NCBI GenBank assembly: GCA_964577835.1
Contig: CAZOBN010000003.1
Span: 8,441 to 72,440 of the forward strand
Direction of reading: 5' to 3'
Length of the DNA: 64,000 nucleotides
DNA from: CAVVYA01 sp964577835
Lineage (GTDB): Bacteria; Pseudomonadota; Alphaproteobacteria; SMXQ01
In this document: in pieces, positions 52,302-61,028 of the stretch
Layout: the number at the start of each line of letters is the position of its first letter
How positions within the stretch are numbered: the first letter of the stretch is position 1
Made by a program: the position numbers and the translations under genes
Notes under the pieces: generated by a model
Told to the model about the DNA's origin: nothing
The model's input: the letters and a program-made list of their open reading frames with translations, nothing else
Databases searched by the model: none

Positions 52302-52571
52302 ATGGCCAAGGAAGATCTTCTCGAATTTGAGGGCGCGGTCGTGGAAGTCCTACCGGACTCGCGCTTCCGCGTGCGCCTCGACAACGGCCATGAAGCCCTC
52401 GCCTATATCGCGGGCAAGATGCGCAAGCACCGCATCCGCATCATCGCGGGCGACCGGGTGATGGTGGAAATGACCCCCTACGATCTCGACAAGGGACGCA
52501 TCGTGTTCCGCCAGAAGGATGAGCGCCAAGGGTCGGCGCCCCGTCGTCCGCAACAGTTCAAGCGCCGCTGA
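52302..52571 (+). CDS. infA: translation initiation factor IF-1
   Basis: 89 residues. S1/OB fold: AKEDLLEFEGAVVEVLPDSRFRV, then GHEALAYIAGKMRKHRIRIIAGDRV and YDLDKGRIVFR. A 17-residue basic tail (PRRPQQFKRR) exceeds the 72-residue E. coli form but is normal in alphaproteobacteria. It binds the ribosomal A site during initiation. Confidence 0.96.
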   Translation: MAKEDLLEFEGAVVEVLPDSRFRVRLDNGHEALAYIAGKMRKHRIRIIAGDRVMVEMTPYDLDKGRIVFRQKDERQGSAPRRPQQFKRR

Positions 52572-52931
52572 TCGAATTCATCGCCGGCCATTGACCGCGG
52601 ACCGCTTCGTGCGGCCTCTGATCGAGGCGACGGTTCTGGTTCTCCGCAATTGCGGAAGACCACTATAGAGCCGTCGCGCCTCAGCACCCTAAGCTCCGCC
52701 CGCTTGTAGATCGTCCGAGGGTCGGATGCTGTCGGGGTCACACCCATTCTTTTCGCCTCTGCCGTGCGGCCGCGTCGTCGCGCTGGCGACATTCGTCGAC
52801 CGATGTCTCCGGCGCCATCAGGCTACGCCTTGCTATCGCGATCAACGGTTCGGAGCTCGCGCGGCACGATTCGAACAGCATAGCCCGACGCGGGCTTGGG
52901 GCGCCTTGCGCGCATTTGCGAATAGAGGATC
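52572..52931. other. intergenic region, no gene recognised
   Basis: Between infA and a small membrane protein gene. Open frames here have no ribosome sites or family likeness, and I see no RNA gene or repeat. Confidence 0.5.
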
Positions 52932-53096
52932 ATGACAATGAGCGAACAGGTTCAAGCCGCCGTACTCAATCCGTCCGATGAACATCCGCCGTCGCGCCCG
53001 GGCGCGAAGACCATGGCCGGGGCGGCCGTTCTCCTCGCCCTGTTGCTCGCCTACTTCAATTGGTCGGCCGTGAAGGGAATCGTCGGTCTCGACTGA
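52932..53096 (+). CDS. small single-pass membrane protein, unknown
   Basis: 54 residues with AGAGG just upstream; a second ATG at 52938 would give 52. The polar N terminus (VLNPSDEHPPSRPGAK) leads to one hydrophobic helix (AGAAVLLALLLAYF) and a short tail NWSAVKGIVGLD. No family is recognised. Confidence 0.55.
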   Translation: MTMSEQVQAAVLNPSDEHPPSRPGAKTMAGAAVLLALLLAYFNWSAVKGIVGLD

Positions 53097-53374
53097 CCGC
53101 AACAAGATCGATTCGACCAGCGCCGGCCGCTCTCGGGCGGCTGGTTGCGTTATGGGGCGGGTGTCGCCCAACGGCGCTGGCGAAGCAGGCGCCAGCCAAA
53201 CGCGGGCAGTTTGTTAACCACGGCCATGGCATCGACGCGCAAGCCATTGAAAATCCGCGCCGCGAACACATCCGATCGCTAAGAAACGCGTACGTCGGAA
53301 ACCTCATATTTTAGTCAATCTTTACTCACTACAGTCCGCTTCACCATTTCGCGGCCCACAGTGGGGAGAGGATC

Positions 53375-54058
53375 ATGTTCACCCGGCTCGTTCGTGCCTT
53401 GGCGATATACAGTGCTCTGACCTTGGCATCGAGCGCCGGGGCTCAGGCCGCGCTCATCGTCAATGCTTCCGTCGGCGGCGCGCCGACCGGGGTGACCTAT
53501 ATCAACTTCAACCTTCTGCCTCTGGGTAATTCCGGCGGAGCCAGCGGCGGGCTGACGGTCTCCTACACCGGCACCGGCCAGACCGTGCAGGGAGCGGCAT
53601 CCGGTCTCTATGCCGCGCCGTTCCTCTCCAACAACAACGGCGTGCCGTTCGGCACCGCGGGCAATGGCGCCGATCCCACGAGATATCTCAGCACCGGCAT
53701 CGGCACGGTGACTCTGCTGTTGCCCGGCGACATGCAGTATTTCGGCCTGCTGTGGGGCTCGGTCGACAACTACAACTCGCTGCAGTTCTGGGACGGCGCG
53801 GCCATGGTCGGAAGCCTGACGGGCACCGACATCTGGGCCGGCGCCAACGGCGACCAAGGCGCCAATGGCACCTTCTATGTCAACGTCAATTCCACCCTCG
53901 CGTTCGACCGCGTGGTCGCCAAGAGCACCCAATACGCCTTCGAGTTCGACAACGTCGCCTATAACCCGACATCCACCGTGCCGGAACCGGGCACTCTGGC
54001 ATTGTTCGGAACCCTTGTTGCCGGCCTCGCGCTGGTCCGTCGCCAGCGCGGGATTTGA
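53375..54058 (+). CDS. PEP-CTERM sorting-signal protein
   Basis: 227 residues. The signal peptide (YSALTLASSAGAQA) is followed by a Gly/Asn/Thr-rich beta domain, then the C-terminal sorting tag VPEPGTLALFGTLVAGLALV plus basic RRQRGI. PEP-CTERM proteins are cut and transferred to the envelope by an exosortase (EpsH/XrtA type) and accompany exopolysaccharide production. No exosortase gene is in the window. The flippase and glycosyltransferase genes next door fit an exopolysaccharide context. Confidence 0.92.
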   Translation: MFTRLVRALAIYSALTLASSAGAQAALIVNASVGGAPTGVTYINFNLLPLGNSGGASGGLTVSYTGTGQTVQGAASGLYAAPFLSNNNGVPFGTAGNGADPTRYLSTGIGTVTLLLPGDMQYFGLLWGSVDNYNSLQFWDGAAMVGSLTGTDIWAGANGDQGANGTFYVNVNSTLAFDRVVAKSTQYAFEFDNVAYNPTSTVPEPGTLALFGTLVAGLALVRRQRGI

Positions 54059-54090
54059 AGACGGTCCTCCGCCGTCTTCTGCGTGAACGA

Positions 54091-54121
54091 ACGCCCGGCA
54101 CCGTGTGCCGGGCGTCTTTTT
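54091..54121 (+). terminator. Rho-independent terminator after the PEP-CTERM gene
   Basis: ACGCCCGGCAC/GTGCCGGGCGT is an 11-bp stem followed by a T-run, 33 bp after the stop. Confidence 0.92.
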
Positions 54122-54168
54122 ATGCCCTTTGACCGTCGACCGTCCCGCCCCCTCCGCCGGCGCGGCGG

Positions 54169-55635
54169 TCACGATCCGAGGCTCGGACGATGGCGGATCG
54201 CCGCCATCGCGAAATCCAGCAAACGGAGAACCGACGCGCGCCCGGCGACCGCCAGCGCCGCCCCGTAGATCACGGCGCCGAGCGGCACCAGCATGGCGAG
54301 GCGGGTCATCGCCGAGGCGTGCTGCAGCCAATGATGGTCGATCAGCGCCAGCGTGGCGCCCATGACGATCGTCGCACCCAGGGGCACCCAACCGATCTTG
54401 ACGATGAGCCATGGCGAACAGTTGAGCAGGCGGCAAACCAAGAGATGCAGAATGGGGCCGCCGATCGCGATGCGGCTGGCCCATAGCGCCGTCGCCTCGA
54501 ACACGTCGTCCGGACGGAGCAGGAAGAACGCCGCAAAGACGAAGAAAAAATTGACCAGGCTGGCGGCGAACACAAGACCGGGACGACCGAGCGCCGTCAG
54601 GGTTGTCGGGCCGAACAGAAACAGGAATTGCAGCATGGCGCCGATCGCCAGCATGGTGACGAGGGGCGCGGCCGGAAGCCAGGTCTCTCCCAGCAGCACA
54701 GCGATGATCGGCAACGCGCAAACCGCCAGGCCGCCGAACAGCGGCTGTGTCGCGAGCGCGGAGAATTCCGTCGCCTGCTTATAGGCGCGCACCAGGGATG
54801 CTCTGTCTTCCTGGCGACGCGAGAAGATCGGCAACGCCAGATTGTGCGCCCCGCCGGCGAGCAGGTCGAATAGCGTATCGACGACGCGCTGGGCGATATT
54901 GAGATAGCCGACCGCCGTTACCCCGAGGTAGTTGCCAACCAGCAGCGTGAACATCCGCCCGCTACCGGTCCAGACGAGCCGCGTACCGACGGAGAGCGCG
55001 CCGAACGAGAACAGCTCGCCCAGGCGCGCTGGCGAAAACGACAATGCCGGGCGCCACGGGCAGGCTGGCCAGACCAGCAGCGTGCTGACGAAAACCTGGA
55101 TCAGATGCTGCGCCACGAGGCTCCACACGCCGTAGTGCGACGCCGCCATGGCGACGGCGACCAGCGCGCCGCACAGGCGGCCGCACAGCGATCGCAGCGC
55201 GAGCGGCCGAAAGCGAACCTCCCGCCGCAAAACGGCGATCGGCACGCAACCGGCGCCGCTCATCGCGAGGCTGAGGCCGATGATCGGGAGTAGTGCCGCG
55301 ACCTGCTCGCTCTCGAAGATCTCGCCGATCGGCTTGGCGGCGAACCAGCAGGCCGCGCTCAACCCGAGGCCCAGCACGAGGCAGACCCAGAACGCGGAGT
55401 GCAGATGGCTCGGCGTCAGCTTCGGCCGCTGGATGATGGCATCATGCAGCAGCATCTCCACCACCATCGCGAGGATTTGGACGATCCCCAGCGCGATGGC
55501 GAAAGCGCCCAGCTCGCCGGGCCCCGCCAAGCGGGCCACCACGAGCAAGACCGCCAAGGATAAGACGGATAGGCCACCACTTTCGATCAATGCCCAGATC
55601 AGAGAGCGACCCGGATGGTCTTTAGGCGCCGGCAT
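54169..55635 (-). CDS. oligosaccharide flippase (Wzx/MVF-MATE type)
   Basis: 488 residues from an ATG at 55635. Twelve or more hydrophobic helices are present. The N-terminal half has the polysaccharide-exporter pattern LIWALIESGGLSVLSLAVLLVVARLAGP, then GAFAIALGIVQILAM. The middle has GYLNIAQRVVDTLFDLLAGGAHNLALPIFSR. It moves lipid-linked sugars across the inner membrane for exopolysaccharide or O-antigen. It is divergent from the glycosyltransferase gene. Confidence 0.9.
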   Translation of the reverse strand: MPAPKDHPGRSLIWALIESGGLSVLSLAVLLVVARLAGPGELGAFAIALGIVQILAMVVEMLLHDAIIQRPKLTPSHLHSAFWVCLVLGLGLSAACWFAAKPIGEIFESEQVAALLPIIGLSLAMSGAGCVPIAVLRREVRFRPLALRSLCGRLCGALVAVAMAASHYGVWSLVAQHLIQVFVSTLLVWPACPWRPALSFSPARLGELFSFGALSVGTRLVWTGSGRMFTLLVGNYLGVTAVGYLNIAQRVVDTLFDLLAGGAHNLALPIFSRRQEDRASLVRAYKQATEFSALATQPLFGGLAVCALPIIAVLLGETWLPAAPLVTMLAIGAMLQFLFLFGPTTLTALGRPGLVFAASLVNFFFVFAAFFLLRPDDVFEATALWASRIAIGGPILHLLVCRLLNCSPWLIVKIGWVPLGATIVMGATLALIDHHWLQHASAMTRLAMLVPLGAVIYGAALAVAGRASVLRLLDFAMAAIRHRPSLGS

Positions 55636-55851
55636 CAAGGAACCCCCACATAACCGTTCCCCCACGGATTTCGTGAGAACCCCGACGCCAAACGTTGTCC
55701 ACTGTGATTGGGTTCCAATCGCTCCGCCGTGCCGCGCGCCGAATGGACCCAATCCCCATCTCGGCCGTTATGCGGGTGAAGGGATGATGCGAGGCCGGTT
55801 TCACGGCCGCAATCGCAGGGCCCCCTCTTTTCCGAATTAACGTTTGGCCTT

Positions 55852-56760
55852 ATGGCATTGGCTGCGATTGGTTGCATGGTAGGAAATTCCTTATCCCTCA
55901 TCGTCTGCACCCGGAACCGGGCGCATAGTCTCTCTCGGTGTCTTGCAGCCATAGCCGCGATCGAGCCCCCCGAATCCCACGACTTCGAGTTCATTCTGGT
56001 CGACAACGGATCGACCGACGACACGCCGGCCGTGTTCGAGCGCTGGCGCCACTCCATGCCCTTCACCGCGCGCTATGTCTTCGAAGGCGAGCCGGGCACG
56101 GGCAACGCGCTGAATTGCGGATACCGCAACAGCCGCGGCACGATTCTCGCCATGACCGACGACGATTGCTATCCGGCGCCCGATTTCGTGCGCGGCGTGC
56201 TTGCCGCCTTTGTCGATCCGAAGATCGGAGTCGTGACCGGGCGTATTCTGCTGCACGATCCGACCGACGTTCCGATCACGATCGAGGAATCCACCACGCG
56301 GCGTCGGTTTACCGCCGGACGCTATGTGCGGCCCGGGCAATTCACCGGCGCCAACCTGTCGTTCCGGCGCGAGGCGCTCGAATCCATCGGCGGCTTCGAT
56401 CCGCTGTTCGGGCCCGGCGGCTATATCGGGTCCGGCGCGGATTGCGACACGGCGGCGCGGGTATGCCTCGCGGGCTGGGACGGCCTATACGAGCCCAGCA
56501 TCGTGGTGAGCCACCACCACGGCCGCAAGGAATGCGACCTCCCCGCCCTGCGTAGGCGCTACGCCATCGGCTCCGGCGGCTATCACATGAAGCTGCTGTT
56601 GGAACAGAGGCGAGTCCTGCACTTCCTGCACTACCTCGGCGGGTTTCCCAAGAGGGCGGTACGCGATCCTTCCATTGTTTATTGGGAAGCCTTGGGCGCC
56701 CTTCGTTACATGCGGCGGCCGCAACCCAGACACCATCGCTGGCGCAACGCCGCCGAATGA
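55852..56760 (+). CDS. family 2 glycosyltransferase
   Basis: 302 residues; an ATG at 55876 is an alternative start. The GT-A fold motifs are SLSLIVCTRNRAHSLSRCL, EFILVDNGSTDDTP and the metal-binding AMTDDDCYPAPDF. GANLSFRREALESIGGFDPLFGPGG and the late HHHGRKE complete the acceptor side. It transfers a sugar from a nucleotide donor in exopolysaccharide or lipid-glycan assembly. It shares a 216-bp divergent promoter region with the flippase. Confidence 0.93.
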   Translation: MALAAIGCMVGNSLSLIVCTRNRAHSLSRCLAAIAAIEPPESHDFEFILVDNGSTDDTPAVFERWRHSMPFTARYVFEGEPGTGNALNCGYRNSRGTILAMTDDDCYPAPDFVRGVLAAFVDPKIGVVTGRILLHDPTDVPITIEESTTRRRFTAGRYVRPGQFTGANLSFRREALESIGGFDPLFGPGGYIGSGADCDTAARVCLAGWDGLYEPSIVVSHHHGRKECDLPALRRRYAIGSGGYHMKLLLEQRRVLHFLHYLGGFPKRAVRDPSIVYWEALGALRYMRRPQPRHHRWRNAAE

Positions 56761-56788
56761 TGGCCCGACGCGTCACGACCTCGACTCG

Positions 56789-57106
56789 TCACACGATCTC
56801 GATGGGATAGACATCCAAGGCCGGCTCCTCGTAGGGATGCGCGTCCCTGACCGCCTGGATCGCCGCCGCGAGACGCTCTTCGCGGCACACGGTTTCGATG
56901 CGCTCCTCGGTCACGGCCTCGAGCTTGCCGATCGCGCCGATCGCCGGATCGGCACCTTCTTCCGGCTTGAAGCGCCCGGTGCCTTTCACGCTGAAGGTGC
57001 AATGGCTGTAGTTGCCGATGCGGCCGGCCCCCGCCCCGCCGAGCGCGGCGCGCACCGCGTCGGCATGGGATTCGGGAACATAGACCACGATCTTATATTG
57101 CTTCAT
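56789..57106 (-). CDS. NIF3/CutA-like small protein
   Basis: 105 residues. YKIVVYVPESHADAVRAALGGAGAGRIGNYSHCTFSVKGTGRFKPEEG and the ending AHPYEEPALDVYPI are the insert domain seen inside NIF3/YqfO proteins, here as a free protein. A ferredoxin-like, PII/CutA-like fold is expected. The function is unknown. Confidence 0.87.
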   Translation of the reverse strand: MKQYKIVVYVPESHADAVRAALGGAGAGRIGNYSHCTFSVKGTGRFKPEEGADPAIGAIGKLEAVTEERIETVCREERLAAAIQAVRDAHPYEEPALDVYPIEIV

Positions 57107-57258
57107 CCCGCCATAACGCTTGGCGCCGGCGCGGGTTCGTCGTCCGCCTTCACTCCAATCCCGACTCGTTCGCGGGTGCCCCCATCGAACAAATCCGGAA
57201 CATGGAAGAGCGCGACGTCGAGGTGTCGCATCGCCGCGGCGGGCGCTAGGTTGCGGCC

Positions 57259-57945
57259 ATGTGTGGACGCTTTCTCACCCGCACGCCGGCGACAGAAATA
57301 GCGCGGATCTTCCGCATCACCGGCGCGCCCCCCGTCTCTCGGCCGCGCTTCAATCTGGCGCCGACCGATGCGGTGCTCTGCGTGCGCTTCAATCCGGCGG
57401 ACGGGCTGCGCCATCTCGATCCGCTTCATTGGGGTCTGATTCCGCTGTGGGCCAAGGACCGCTCCATCGGCAACAAACTGATCAACGCGCGCCGCGAGAC
57501 CATCGCCGAGAAGCCGGCCTTCCAGGAGGCCTTCGCCCAACGGCGCTGCCTGATCCCGGCAGACGGCTTCTATGAATGGCAGAAGACGCCGGGCGGCAAG
57601 CAGCCCTTCGCCATCCTGCCCGCCGACGGCAACGAGCCGCCGCTGTTCGCCTTCGCCGGCCTGTGGGAGCGCTGGCGCGATCGGGCGACGCGCGAGATCG
57701 TGCGCAGTTGCACCATCGTCACCGGCCCGGCCAACGATCTGATGACGCCGATCCACGCGCGCATGCCGATCATCCTGGAGGAGCGCGACTGGGCGAAATG
57801 GCTCGGCGAGGAACCGGCCAGCCGCGACGCGCTGCACGCCATGCTGGCCCGCCCCTTCCCGTCCGCGCGCATGCGCGCCTATGCCATCGGCACCCGCGTC
57901 AACAGCCCAAGCTTCGACCACGAGACGATCCTGCAGCCCGCCTGA
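57259..57945 (+). CDS. SRAP/HMCES-type abasic-site protein (YedK family)
   Basis: 228 residues. Catalytic Cys2 follows the initiator Met (MCGRF), which fixes the start. NARRET, the ADGFYEW motif, TPIHARMP with catalytic His, and the C-terminal VNSPSFD are intact. It forms a thiazolidine crosslink with abasic sites in single-stranded DNA, shielding them during replication. It stands alone. Confidence 0.95.
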   Translation: MCGRFLTRTPATEIARIFRITGAPPVSRPRFNLAPTDAVLCVRFNPADGLRHLDPLHWGLIPLWAKDRSIGNKLINARRETIAEKPAFQEAFAQRRCLIPADGFYEWQKTPGGKQPFAILPADGNEPPLFAFAGLWERWRDRATREIVRSCTIVTGPANDLMTPIHARMPIILEERDWAKWLGEEPASRDALHAMLARPFPSARMRAYAIGTRVNSPSFDHETILQPA

Positions 57946-58065
57946 GGTCCGCTCGCCGTGTCACGCTCCGGCGCCAGTTGTGCCCGGTATATCCGCCCCG
58001 AGACGGCATAGCGGCCGAATCGAAAGCAGCGACTGGCGCTCCGTCGAAGCGAAACGGAAGCCGTC

Positions 58066-58815
58066 TCAAGCAGAGAACTGCTCGATCCTGGGATCTGCGC
58101 TGAAGGTGTCCAAGGAAAACTCAAGTTGCATGCGAGGATTTTCAGACCAGGCCCGCACGCCGTTTCGTTGCACGTATAGGTGCCACGTTTCAAGGCCTTG
58201 TGCCTTAGCTGACGCAAATGCGCGGCAGGTCATGATAGCAATGTTTGGGCGGTGTTCTGGATCGCGAACTGATGCGTAACGGATTATATCCACTCCGATT
58301 TGACGAGCAACGTCTGCCAGCTTCTGACAGGGAGCGTAATTTACTGGATGCATCCATACAGATCGATCTTCATTTAGCCGAGGTACGGTTAAGTCGATGT
58401 GTTTGTCTGTGGCGCACGGAACATTGAACGCCGTATGCTCGACTGGAGCAGTCGGGAGCATCGTGCCAGGAGATTCGAAATAGAACAGTAAGCTATAGAA
58501 AGCGGACTCCGCGATCGAAGCCTCTACGTTTTCCGCAGCATAGAAGACACCTTCCGGCTGATGTGCGCGGCGAAAGCGAGAGCCGTGCGGCCAAGGTGGC
58601 GCATATCGGAATGGAGTGGACAGAAGGAAATCTAATTCGCGGCATTCAGGCGGAAGCGGAGGCTTCGAACCTTCGAGGACGTTTTCAAGAATACGTTGCT
58701 CTTCGAGACTGCCGGTGAGCCGCATAGTCGCGGCTGTGTATTGAGTCTCAACTACCCGCCACACTAAGCCGTCGTAAGGAGAGACCTCAGATACGAGCGC
58801 GGCGGGAATCCACAT
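58066..58815 (-). CDS. RES-domain toxin
   Basis: 249 residues, longer than many RES toxins because of an N-terminal region before RRAHQPEGVFYAAENVEASIAESAFY. That segment holds the expected Arg, Tyr and Glu of the NAD+-degrading site. VDIIRYASVRDPEHRPNIAIM follows. RES toxins deplete NAD+ by phosphorolysis or hydrolysis. The start overlaps the antitoxin stop by 29 bp. Base composition is clearly more AT-rich than the neighbours, suggesting transfer. Confidence 0.9.
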   Translation of the reverse strand: MWIPAALVSEVSPYDGLVWRVVETQYTAATMRLTGSLEEQRILENVLEGSKPPLPPECRELDFLLSTPFRYAPPWPHGSRFRRAHQPEGVFYAAENVEASIAESAFYSLLFYFESPGTMLPTAPVEHTAFNVPCATDKHIDLTVPRLNEDRSVWMHPVNYAPCQKLADVARQIGVDIIRYASVRDPEHRPNIAIMTCRAFASAKAQGLETWHLYVQRNGVRAWSENPRMQLEFSLDTFSADPRIEQFSA

Positions 58816-59170
58816 AGTTCAGCGTCCGGGTCAATCCCTCGATAGACTGGATCAATTCGATGGGTCGAGCTCGCAACGCCAAGTTTTCATTTACGAGCCA
58901 CGAACGAGAGGCACGGTCGTCACCGCCTGTGATTGCGCTCAAGCCGCGAAATAGGCGCACGAACAATTGAGCGAGCTCAAATGGCTTCGTGCCTCGTTGC
59001 AGCTTAAATTGCTGGTGAACGAGCCGCGACACTGTGGCTTCAGAAATCCCAAGAACTCTAGCCACCGTGGCATTGGGAAGTTCCAAAAATTGCGCGGCCC
59101 GCACCACAGCTCTACTGAGCACAAGCTCTGCCTGCACGGGATAGACATCGGGAGCCGATGAAACTGGCAT
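58787..59170 (-). CDS. MbcA/ParS/Xre-type antitoxin
   Basis: 127 residues. The N-terminal helix-turn-helix reads LPNATVARVLGISEATVSRLV (about residues 32-52). The C-terminal DUF2384 part reads SRSWLVNENLALRARPIELIQSIEGLTRTLNYVDS. That is the pattern which caps the RES active site, and the pair is the standard cognate arrangement. An imperfect inverted repeat lies just upstream. Confidence 0.92.
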   Translation of the reverse strand: MPVSSAPDVYPVQAELVLSRAVVRAAQFLELPNATVARVLGISEATVSRLVHQQFKLQRGTKPFELAQLFVRLFRGLSAITGGDDRASRSWLVNENLALRARPIELIQSIEGLTRTLNYVDSRRARI

Positions 59171-59512
59171 ATCCCTTCCTCTGGAATATAATGCTTTTTA
59201 TCTTTCCATAGAAAGGATAGCTCCTAGTCGACTAACTGTCGACCTGCATCGCCGAGAAGTAAAATGGGGGGCGATGTGTGGGGGTGAGACCATGCCTCAG
59301 GGATCTATAAATCTTTGATTTAGTTTCAATAATTTACTAGATCAAGGAGTGGCGTGCCGCCAGGGAGGAAACTGAGAACTGGTTATTGGTGGTCCCCGCG
59401 CCCGACGAGGCTATTCGCGCGCCGCTTAGGCCAACGAATTTGGATTCGCCGAAGAGCGGAGCGAGTCTCCAACGACGCCCAAAGGCACTTCACCGCTTAA
59501 GACCTAAACGCA
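59171..59512. other. AT-rich promoter region of the RES/Xre pair
   Basis: No gene. CTTTC-CATA-GAAAG with TAT/ATA flanks (59199-59219) is a likely antitoxin operator. Two GTCGAC palindromes at about 59228-59243 may be a second site. The remainder is AT-rich without recognisable signals. Confidence 0.5.
59199..59219. promoter_or_regulatory. inverted repeat, candidate antitoxin operator
   Basis: TAT-CTTTC-CATA-GAAAG-G-ATA lies 29 bp upstream of the antitoxin start, with one extra base in the right arm. Confidence 0.45.
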
Positions 59513-59923
59513 TCATTTCTTGAAGTGATCGACCGCCCGGCCAAAGGCCTGACTCAGATCCTTGTAGGCGTCGGCAAAGCCCTGCTTCGTGGCATCCCAA
59601 GCGGTTCCTGACGCCTCGCCCATCTCGTCGAGTTTGGCCGCCGCCTGCGCGCGCTTTGCCTTCAGCTCCTTGATGCTGCGTTCCTGCGCCGCCTTCGCTT
59701 CGCCCGACGACTTGGCGGCCTGGGCTTCCAGGTCCTTGATTTTATCATCGGTCTCGCGCACCAGGGTCTTGCCGTATTCGACGGCGGCCTGTTTCTTCTC
59801 GACCGTAAAGGTCTTCACCTGGTCCCAGGCCTCGCGCACCTGTGAGGCTGCCGACACCGGTTCGGATGTGAGCAGACCCAATGCACAAGCCAGAAGAAGG
59901 CCGACTACCGCCGCGCGCATCAT
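59513..59923 (-). CDS. secreted coiled-coil protein, unknown
   Basis: 136 residues. The signal peptide (VVGLLLACALGLLTSEPVSA) is followed by one long charged coiled-coil rich in Lys/Glu/Ala (ETDDKIKDLEAQAAKSSGEA, IKELKAKRAQAAAKLDEMG) and an amphipathic end. It is periplasmic. It resembles apolipoprotein-like or Lpp-like helices only in composition; no family is recognised. Confidence 0.72.
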   Translation of the reverse strand: MMRAAVVGLLLACALGLLTSEPVSAASQVREAWDQVKTFTVEKKQAAVEYGKTLVRETDDKIKDLEAQAAKSSGEAKAAQERSIKELKAKRAQAAAKLDEMGEASGTAWDATKQGFADAYKDLSQAFGRAVDHFKK

Positions 59924-60122
59924 GACCGTTCTCCTAAACTATGGGGCAGAGACTCTGTTGGGGGGGGGACCATACCCGCTGACGGGTCGAGGTACAATAG
60001 CACCCTCGGAAGGCTCTATCGAGAACCGCCCTTCCAAGGCCTGGTGCTATGCTTTTACTGCTGACCATGCAGAGGCCACCATTTGGCGTCCCTGCCACGC
60101 CTGTGATCTACAAAGGTTGGTG

Positions 60123-60198
60123 TGGCGTCCCCACGGGGATTCGAACCCCGGTTTACGCCGTGAGAGGGCGTCGTCCTGGGCCTCTAGACGATGGGGAC
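60123..60198 (-). tRNA. tRNA-Glu(CUC)
   Basis: On the minus strand: acceptor GTCCCCA, anticodon arm ACGCC-CTCTCAC-GGCGT with anticodon CTC, T-arm CCGGGG-TTCGAAT-CCCCG, acceptor TGGGGAC, G and an encoded CCA. Length 76 nt; the cloverleaf is complete. Confidence 0.95.
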
Positions 60199-60316
60199 AC
60201 ATCGGCGGGCCGGAGCGGGGTGTTTAGCGCCTCCCGGGGCTCGAGGCAAGCCCGGTTGCAGCCCGGTTGCAGGATCGCAGGACGGGCTGGGTATTTAAGG
60301 TGCTCACCCGCCTGAG

Positions 60317-60439
60317 ATGGCCCGGTCGAGCCGTGCCATGACGAGAACTAACGGACCCCGGGAGAGATGGCCCGGTCGAGCCGCGCCATGACGAGAACTA
60401 ACGGACCCCGGGAGAGATGGCCCGGTCGAGCCGCGCCAT
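60317..60439. repeat. 50-bp tandem repeat running into an assembly gap
   Basis: ATGGCCCGGTCGAGCC starts at 60317, 60367 and 60417, an exact 50-bp period. Each unit holds GGCCCGGTCGAGCC...GCCATGACGAG and CCCCGGGA. The unit resembles the palindromic repeats at 25667 and 37642. The third unit is cut by the Ns, so the true copy number is unknown. Confidence 0.92.
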
Positions 60440-60539
60440 NNNNNNNNNNNNNNNNNNNNNNNNNNNNNNNNNNNNNNNNNNNNNNNNNNNNNNNNNNNNN
60501 NNNNNNNNNNNNNNNNNNNNNNNNNNNNNNNNNNNNNNN
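60440..60539. other. assembly gap (100 N)
   Basis: Exactly 100 Ns, the usual placeholder for a gap of unknown size, placed directly after tandem repeats. Frames crossing it are not genes. Confidence 0.98.
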
Positions 60540-60563
60540 GACGGAATGGATGAGGCCTCCGCC

Positions 60564-61028
60564 TCACCCTTCCGTCATCTCCACCGGTTCGAAGCTGCGG
60601 CGCGTGGCGGGGCCGCGGCCCTCCTCCTGGTATTGGAAGGCGGCGATCTCGGCCAAGCCGCGGCCGACGCCGACGATGAGCCAGATCATGCCCGGCTCCC
60701 AGGCGCGCTCGAGATCGGTCGCCGAGGGGCGCGCCGGCTCGTCGGGGTGGGAATGGTAATGGCCGACGATGCGCTCGGGCGTGCCGCGCAGCCGCTTGTG
60801 CCAGGTCAGGATCAGTTCGGGATCGACCTCGAAGGCGCGCGCGCCGCCGGCCGGGTCCTGGTTGACGCTGGGCAGCACCTTGGTGACGAGGAGCGCGCCC
60901 GTGGTCGTGGCCGCACCCTCGCCCTCTCCGTCGCGCCCGATCAGCAGGCCGCAGCATTCCTTCGGGTAGGCGGCGAGCGCGTGGTCGCGCAGCGCCGTGC
61001 GATGTGCCGTGCTCAGGCGCAGGATCAC
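60564..61028 (-). CDS. JAB/MPN (JAMM) metallopeptidase
   Basis: 154 residues from a GTG at 61028, which overlaps the upstream stop as GTGA. The zinc site is intact: Glu in PKECCGLLIG, then GHYHSHPDEPARPSATDLE with the H-x-H and Asp. Bacterial JAB proteins cleave C-terminal extensions or isopeptide bonds, for example in sulfur-carrier maturation. The coupled upstream gene encodes a membrane protein of unknown role. Confidence 0.9.
   Translation of the reverse strand: MILRLSTAHRTALRDHALAAYPKECCGLLIGRDGEGEGAATTTGALLVTKVLPSVNQDPAGGARAFEVDPELILTWHKRLRGTPERIVGHYHSHPDEPARPSATDLERAWEPGMIWLIVGVGRGLAEIAAFQYQEEGRGPATRRSFEPVEMTEG

Noticed and set aside
60317..60439. CRISPR array
   Set aside because: The 50-bp period is uniform through the unit with no distinct spacers, and no cas gene is present.
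60367..60759. Open frames crossing the run of Ns
   Set aside because: They consist of tandem-repeat sequence and undefined residues. Nothing supports a gene.
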